This document shows positions 61,599-64,000 of a DNA stretch of 64,000 bases, piece by piece; the first letter of the stretch is position 1, and the number at the start of each line of letters is the position of its first letter. Position numbers and translations under genes: made by a program. This stretch comes from SHZL01 sp963784425 (lineage in GTDB: Bacteria; Pseudomonadota; Gammaproteobacteria; Xanthomonadales; SZUA-36), in assembly GCA_963784425.1 (NCBI GenBank), contig CAWARM010000011.1, positions 372,001 through 436,000 of the forward strand, in the 5' to 3' direction. Under the pieces are notes generated by a model, which was not told the DNA's origin, ran no database searches, and worked only from the letters and a program-made list of their open reading frames with translations.

Positions 61599-62936
61599 CT
61601 ACCGCACGACTGTCTGTTTGAACAAGAGGCCACCTTTCACCACCACATCAACCTGCTCCAGCACGCTGATGTCCTGTAGCGGATCGCCGCTGACGGCGAT
61701 GATATCGCCGAACAAGCCGGGGCGAATGCTGCCGATGCGGTCAGCCCAGCCCATGTAACGGGCCGCGACGGAGGTAGCTGCCTGGATGGCTTCCATCGGG
61801 GTCATGCCCCACTCCACCATGTAGGCGAACTGGCGCGCGTTCAGGCCATGCGGATAGACTGCCGCATCCGTGCCGAACACGATGGGCACTCCGGCAGCGT
61901 GGGCCTTGCGAAAATTCTGCCGCTGGGCCAGCGTGGTCTCATCGTTTTTGCGCAGGAATTCTTCCGGCCAGTTGGCCTTTTTGCCCTCCACCGCAATCCA
62001 GTCGCCGTTGTAGATATCCATCGACAATGCCACATTGTGTTCGCGCGCCAGCGCAATGCCTTCATCATCGATCAGGGAGGCATGCTCGATCGTGTCCGCG
62101 CCCGCCAGGATGGCATCCTTGATCGACTGTGCGCCATGCGCATGGGCAGCGACACGAATACCGGCCGCATGTCCGACTTTCACGGCTGCGGCGATTTCTT
62201 CGGGCGTCATTTCCGGCGCGCCCGGAACGCCGCCGTAAGCCAGCACTGCGCCCGATGCAATCAGCTTGAGCAGGTCGGCGCCGCTATCAACGGCAAGCTG
62301 GGCCTTTTGCCGGAACTGCTCCGGTCCCCGCGCAATCCCGAGGTGCAGGTAGTCAGGAATGTCGCTTTCCTTGATGCCCGGTGTGAGCAAGTCGCCGCCA
62401 CCACCGGGAATGGTGAGGTAAAAACCGGCCGCCTGCATGCGCGGGCCTATCACTTCGCCAGCGCTGATCAGGTCACGCAGTTGAAACTCAGCCATGCCAT
62501 AGTAAGTGCCGACATTACGCACAGCGGTGAAACCCGCCTGCAGGGTTACCAGGCTCATCTCCTTGCCGGTTGCCAGCGTGTTTTCCAGCGTGTGCTTGAG
62601 TATTTGGCTCAGGTCGGCGGTATTGGTTGGAACTTCCAGGATATGGGTGTGCATATCGATCAGCCCCGGCAGGCAGGTTTGACCGGACAGGTCCAGCACC
62701 GGCAGGTCCGCGATTACTTGTTCACCAAATGAAACGCTGACGATCCTGCCGCTCTCAATCACAACAGTCGCATTGTCCCTGGCGGCGTCGCTTACCCCGT
62801 CGATCAAATGCCCGCAGCGGATGATCATGTTGCCGGAGTCGGGTGCGTAGGGTGCATTTTCGACCAAAACCGGCCGTTCAGCGGCGAGACAATACTGGGT
62901 AAAAATACCCAGCGCGATGGCAATAAAAATCTTCAT
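61599..62936 (-). CDS. Secreted amidohydrolase (imidazolonepropionase/prolidase-like)
   Basis: A 445-residue metal-dependent hydrolase with a signal peptide (MKIFIAIALGIFTQYCLAAE). Metal ligands are in LPGLIDMHTHILEV, VAAHAHGAQSIKDA, TIEHASLIDDEG and VFGTDAAVYPHG. Such periplasmic relatives hydrolyse Xaa-Pro dipeptides or cyclic amides. It lies 9 bp upstream of BCCT and 6 bp after the cupin gene. Pairing with BCCT fits release of a betaine-like compound, which is inference. Confidence 0.9.
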   Translation of the reverse strand: MKIFIAIALGIFTQYCLAAERPVLVENAPYAPDSGNMIIRCGHLIDGVSDAARDNATVVIESGRIVSVSFGEQVIADLPVLDLSGQTCLPGLIDMHTHILEVPTNTADLSQILKHTLENTLATGKEMSLVTLQAGFTAVRNVGTYYGMAEFQLRDLISAGEVIGPRMQAAGFYLTIPGGGGDLLTPGIKESDIPDYLHLGIARGPEQFRQKAQLAVDSGADLLKLIASGAVLAYGGVPGAPEMTPEEIAAAVKVGHAAGIRVAAHAHGAQSIKDAILAGADTIEHASLIDDEGIALAREHNVALSMDIYNGDWIAVEGKKANWPEEFLRKNDETTLAQRQNFRKAHAAGVPIVFGTDAAVYPHGLNARQFAYMVEWGMTPMEAIQAATSVAARYMGWADRIGSIRPGLFGDIIAVSGDPLQDISVLEQVDVVVKGGLLFKQTVVR

Positions 62937-62942
62937 GTCTTG

Positions 62943-63368
62943 TTACTCGGGTGGAGTGTATTTGGGTTCCACGATCAGGTAACTGGTGGTCGTATCACCA
63001 ATATTCAGCCCTTCATGGACAGTAATTTCGCTGGTAGACCATGTGTCGCCCGTGACGGATTTTCGCGCCTCGACAACACCTTTGGCATCGGTGATTTGCA
63101 TCGTTCCACCTTGCAGCACATAACCAAAATGCGGGTAATGATAATGTTTTTCGTGCCCTACCCCGGGCGGAAAGGTGCACCTGCCCACGCGCACGGTCTC
63201 CGATTCATACAGCAGCTCACAGGTTTTCTCACCCTTCCAGCCGGCGTCGAAGGCCTGAGGAAGGTCGGGTAGTTCTGCTGCCATGGCCGGCAACAAAGCC
63301 ATTGGCGCAAGCAGTATCAATGCGATCAGGCTCGCGCTCATGCGTTGCAGTTGATAATTTTTCTTCAT
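62943..63368 (-). CDS. Secreted cupin-domain protein
   Basis: A 141-residue protein with a signal peptide (cleavage near AMAAEL, residue 31) and a single cupin barrel. The first cupin motif is GVGHEKHYHYPHFGYVLQGG with metal-binding His residues, and later strands have TWSTSEITVHEGLNIGDT. Two cysteines (KTCELL, GRCTFP) may pair. First gene of the cupin-amidohydrolase-BCCT operon. Function unknown, perhaps a lyase or binding protein for the same substrate. Confidence 0.87.
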   Translation of the reverse strand: MKKNYQLQRMSASLIALILLAPMALLPAMAAELPDLPQAFDAGWKGEKTCELLYESETVRVGRCTFPPGVGHEKHYHYPHFGYVLQGGTMQITDAKGVVEARKSVTGDTWSTSEITVHEGLNIGDTTTSYLIVEPKYTPPE

Positions 63369-63742
63369 CGCTGATACTCCCGCTTAACAGGTGCGTTACG
63401 ATCTACGCCGTTGGTTGCATTGACGCTCCACGGGTATGATACAAACATGTTCGTGCAAAGGGCGAACGTTTCGTCCAGGTCCGAGCATGGGGGCCAGGCA
63501 TGGGAGTCAAGCAACGTGTACACATTGGCCCTATCGTGCAGGAGTGGGATCTGCGCCTGACCGAGTGAGGGGGCGGCAAAGGTTCAGAGTTGGGCTTATC
63601 GGGCTGTTTCCGGTGGAATCCCAGTTGTAGTTCGTGTGTTTTTCAAAAAGTCGAGGATGATTTTCCAGGGTCAGGGCTCTTTCTGCGTATCAATGGGGAA
63701 GTGCCTTATACTTTGCCTTGTCAAGTTTCCATGGGGTAGGGG
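63369..63742. other. 374-bp intergenic region
   Basis: Divergent region between the cupin operon and the sterol desaturase gene, so it should hold both promoters. A TTGGTT-N18-TATGAT pair (63411-63440) is a weak rightward candidate. Short frames such as one ending VQEWDLRLTE have no ribosome site and look like debris. Nothing else is supported. Confidence 0.5.
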
Positions 63743-64000
63743 ATGGATTACGTCTTGTATGCGATTCCGTTCTTCTTCCTGCTGATCGGCCTGGAGTTGC
63801 TGGCCGACCGCTGGCGGGGCATGAACACCTATCGCCTGTCGGACAGCATCAACAGCCTCAGCGCCGGCGTGCTGTCCCAGGCCAGCGGCCTGCTGAGTAA
63901 AGGGCTGAGTCTGCTTTTGTATGTCTGGTTCTGGTCGCACGCTGCCGTGATTGCATGGCCCGTGGATTCATTGGGGGCATGGGTGTGCGCCTTTGTGTTC
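63743..64000 (+). CDS. Sterol desaturase family protein (partial, runs off right edge)
   Basis: The first 86 codons of a membrane protein: MDYVLYAIPFFFLLIGLELL, then ADRWRGMNTYRLSDSINSLS and GVLSQASGLLSKGLSLLLYV. This N-terminal pattern (helix, then YRL-x-D-x-INSLS) is typical of the sterol desaturase/alkylglycerol monooxygenase-like fatty acid hydroxylase superfamily. The His boxes would lie beyond the window. GGGGTAGGGG precedes the ATG. Confidence 0.8.
   Translation, partial: MDYVLYAIPFFFLLIGLELLADRWRGMNTYRLSDSINSLSAGVLSQASGLLSKGLSLLLYVWFWSHAAVIAWPVDSLGAWVCAFVF

Noticed and set aside
61848..62732. 294-codon frame antisense to the amidohydrolase gene
   Set aside because: The opposite strand has full metal-ligand motifs and a signal peptide; this frame has neither homology nor a start site.

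Overview
The window looks like a chromosome segment of a free-living, probably marine or aquatic gammaproteobacterium. This rests on moderate-to-high GC, a GlgA/GlgB/GlgC/GlgP set, Mla-type lipid transport, CbpA/CbpM, HtpX, Ppk1, a bactofilin, and a DUF222/HNH gene of a kind I associate with Cellvibrionales-like genomes. Genus-level placement would be a guess. No rRNA, tRNA, CRISPR array or complete insertion sequence was seen.

Layout. (1) 1-16.4 kb is a glycogen/alpha-glucan locus: glgA, glgC, glgB, GH57, malQ and glgP. It is interleaved with ATP-grasp ligases (a truncated start at the left edge, one after glgA, and a PGM1-like one after glgB). An accessory insertion at 2.9-5.7 kb carries an HNH endonuclease and a decayed TPR gene. 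(2) 16.6-21.5 kb holds an MscS channel, a DUF255 thioredoxin-fold protein and an ornithine-decarboxylase-like enzyme. (3) 21.6-29.2 kb is a respiratory cluster with two divergent heme-copper subunit I proteins, a CuA subunit II, a SCO protein, a cytochrome b-ferredoxin-MvhD-like fusion and a hemerythrin. Active-site residues suggest NO rather than O2 chemistry. (4) 29.3-33.4 kb has a DUF1566 lipoprotein, then a metallopeptidase/ATP-grasp cassette bounded by a duplicated DUF1566 3' end, then heme A synthase. (5) 33.4-41.2 kb has cbpAM, small accessory genes and remnants, htpX and ppk1, and a Rieske oxygenase behind a repeat-rich leader. (6) 41.3-46.5 kb has an acyl-CoA dehydrogenase, a TPR lipoprotein, a 167-bp inverted-repeat element, an MFS transporter and an SDR. 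(7) 46.7-51.9 kb has a small gene with a sigma-54-like promoter, an Mla-type ABC operon and an aspartoacylase-like protein. (8) 51.9-64 kb has an MFS transporter, a gluzincin/membrane-protein pair, an HDAC/GNAT/aminotransferase operon, a bactofilin, a 48-residue Cys-rich protein, a hairpin array, a cupin/amidohydrolase/BCCT operon and the start of a sterol desaturase.

How the genes work together. GlgC makes ADP-glucose, GlgA polymerises it, GlgB branches it, and GlgP, MalQ and GH57 degrade or remodel it; Ppk1 adds polyphosphate storage. The respiratory cluster has its own CuA donor, copper chaperone and quinol/FeS module. Three conserved enzymes (malQ, glgP, the metallopeptidase) each carry one apparent single-base frameshift. 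That is either sequencing or assembly error or recent decay, and it should be resolved before their function is trusted.
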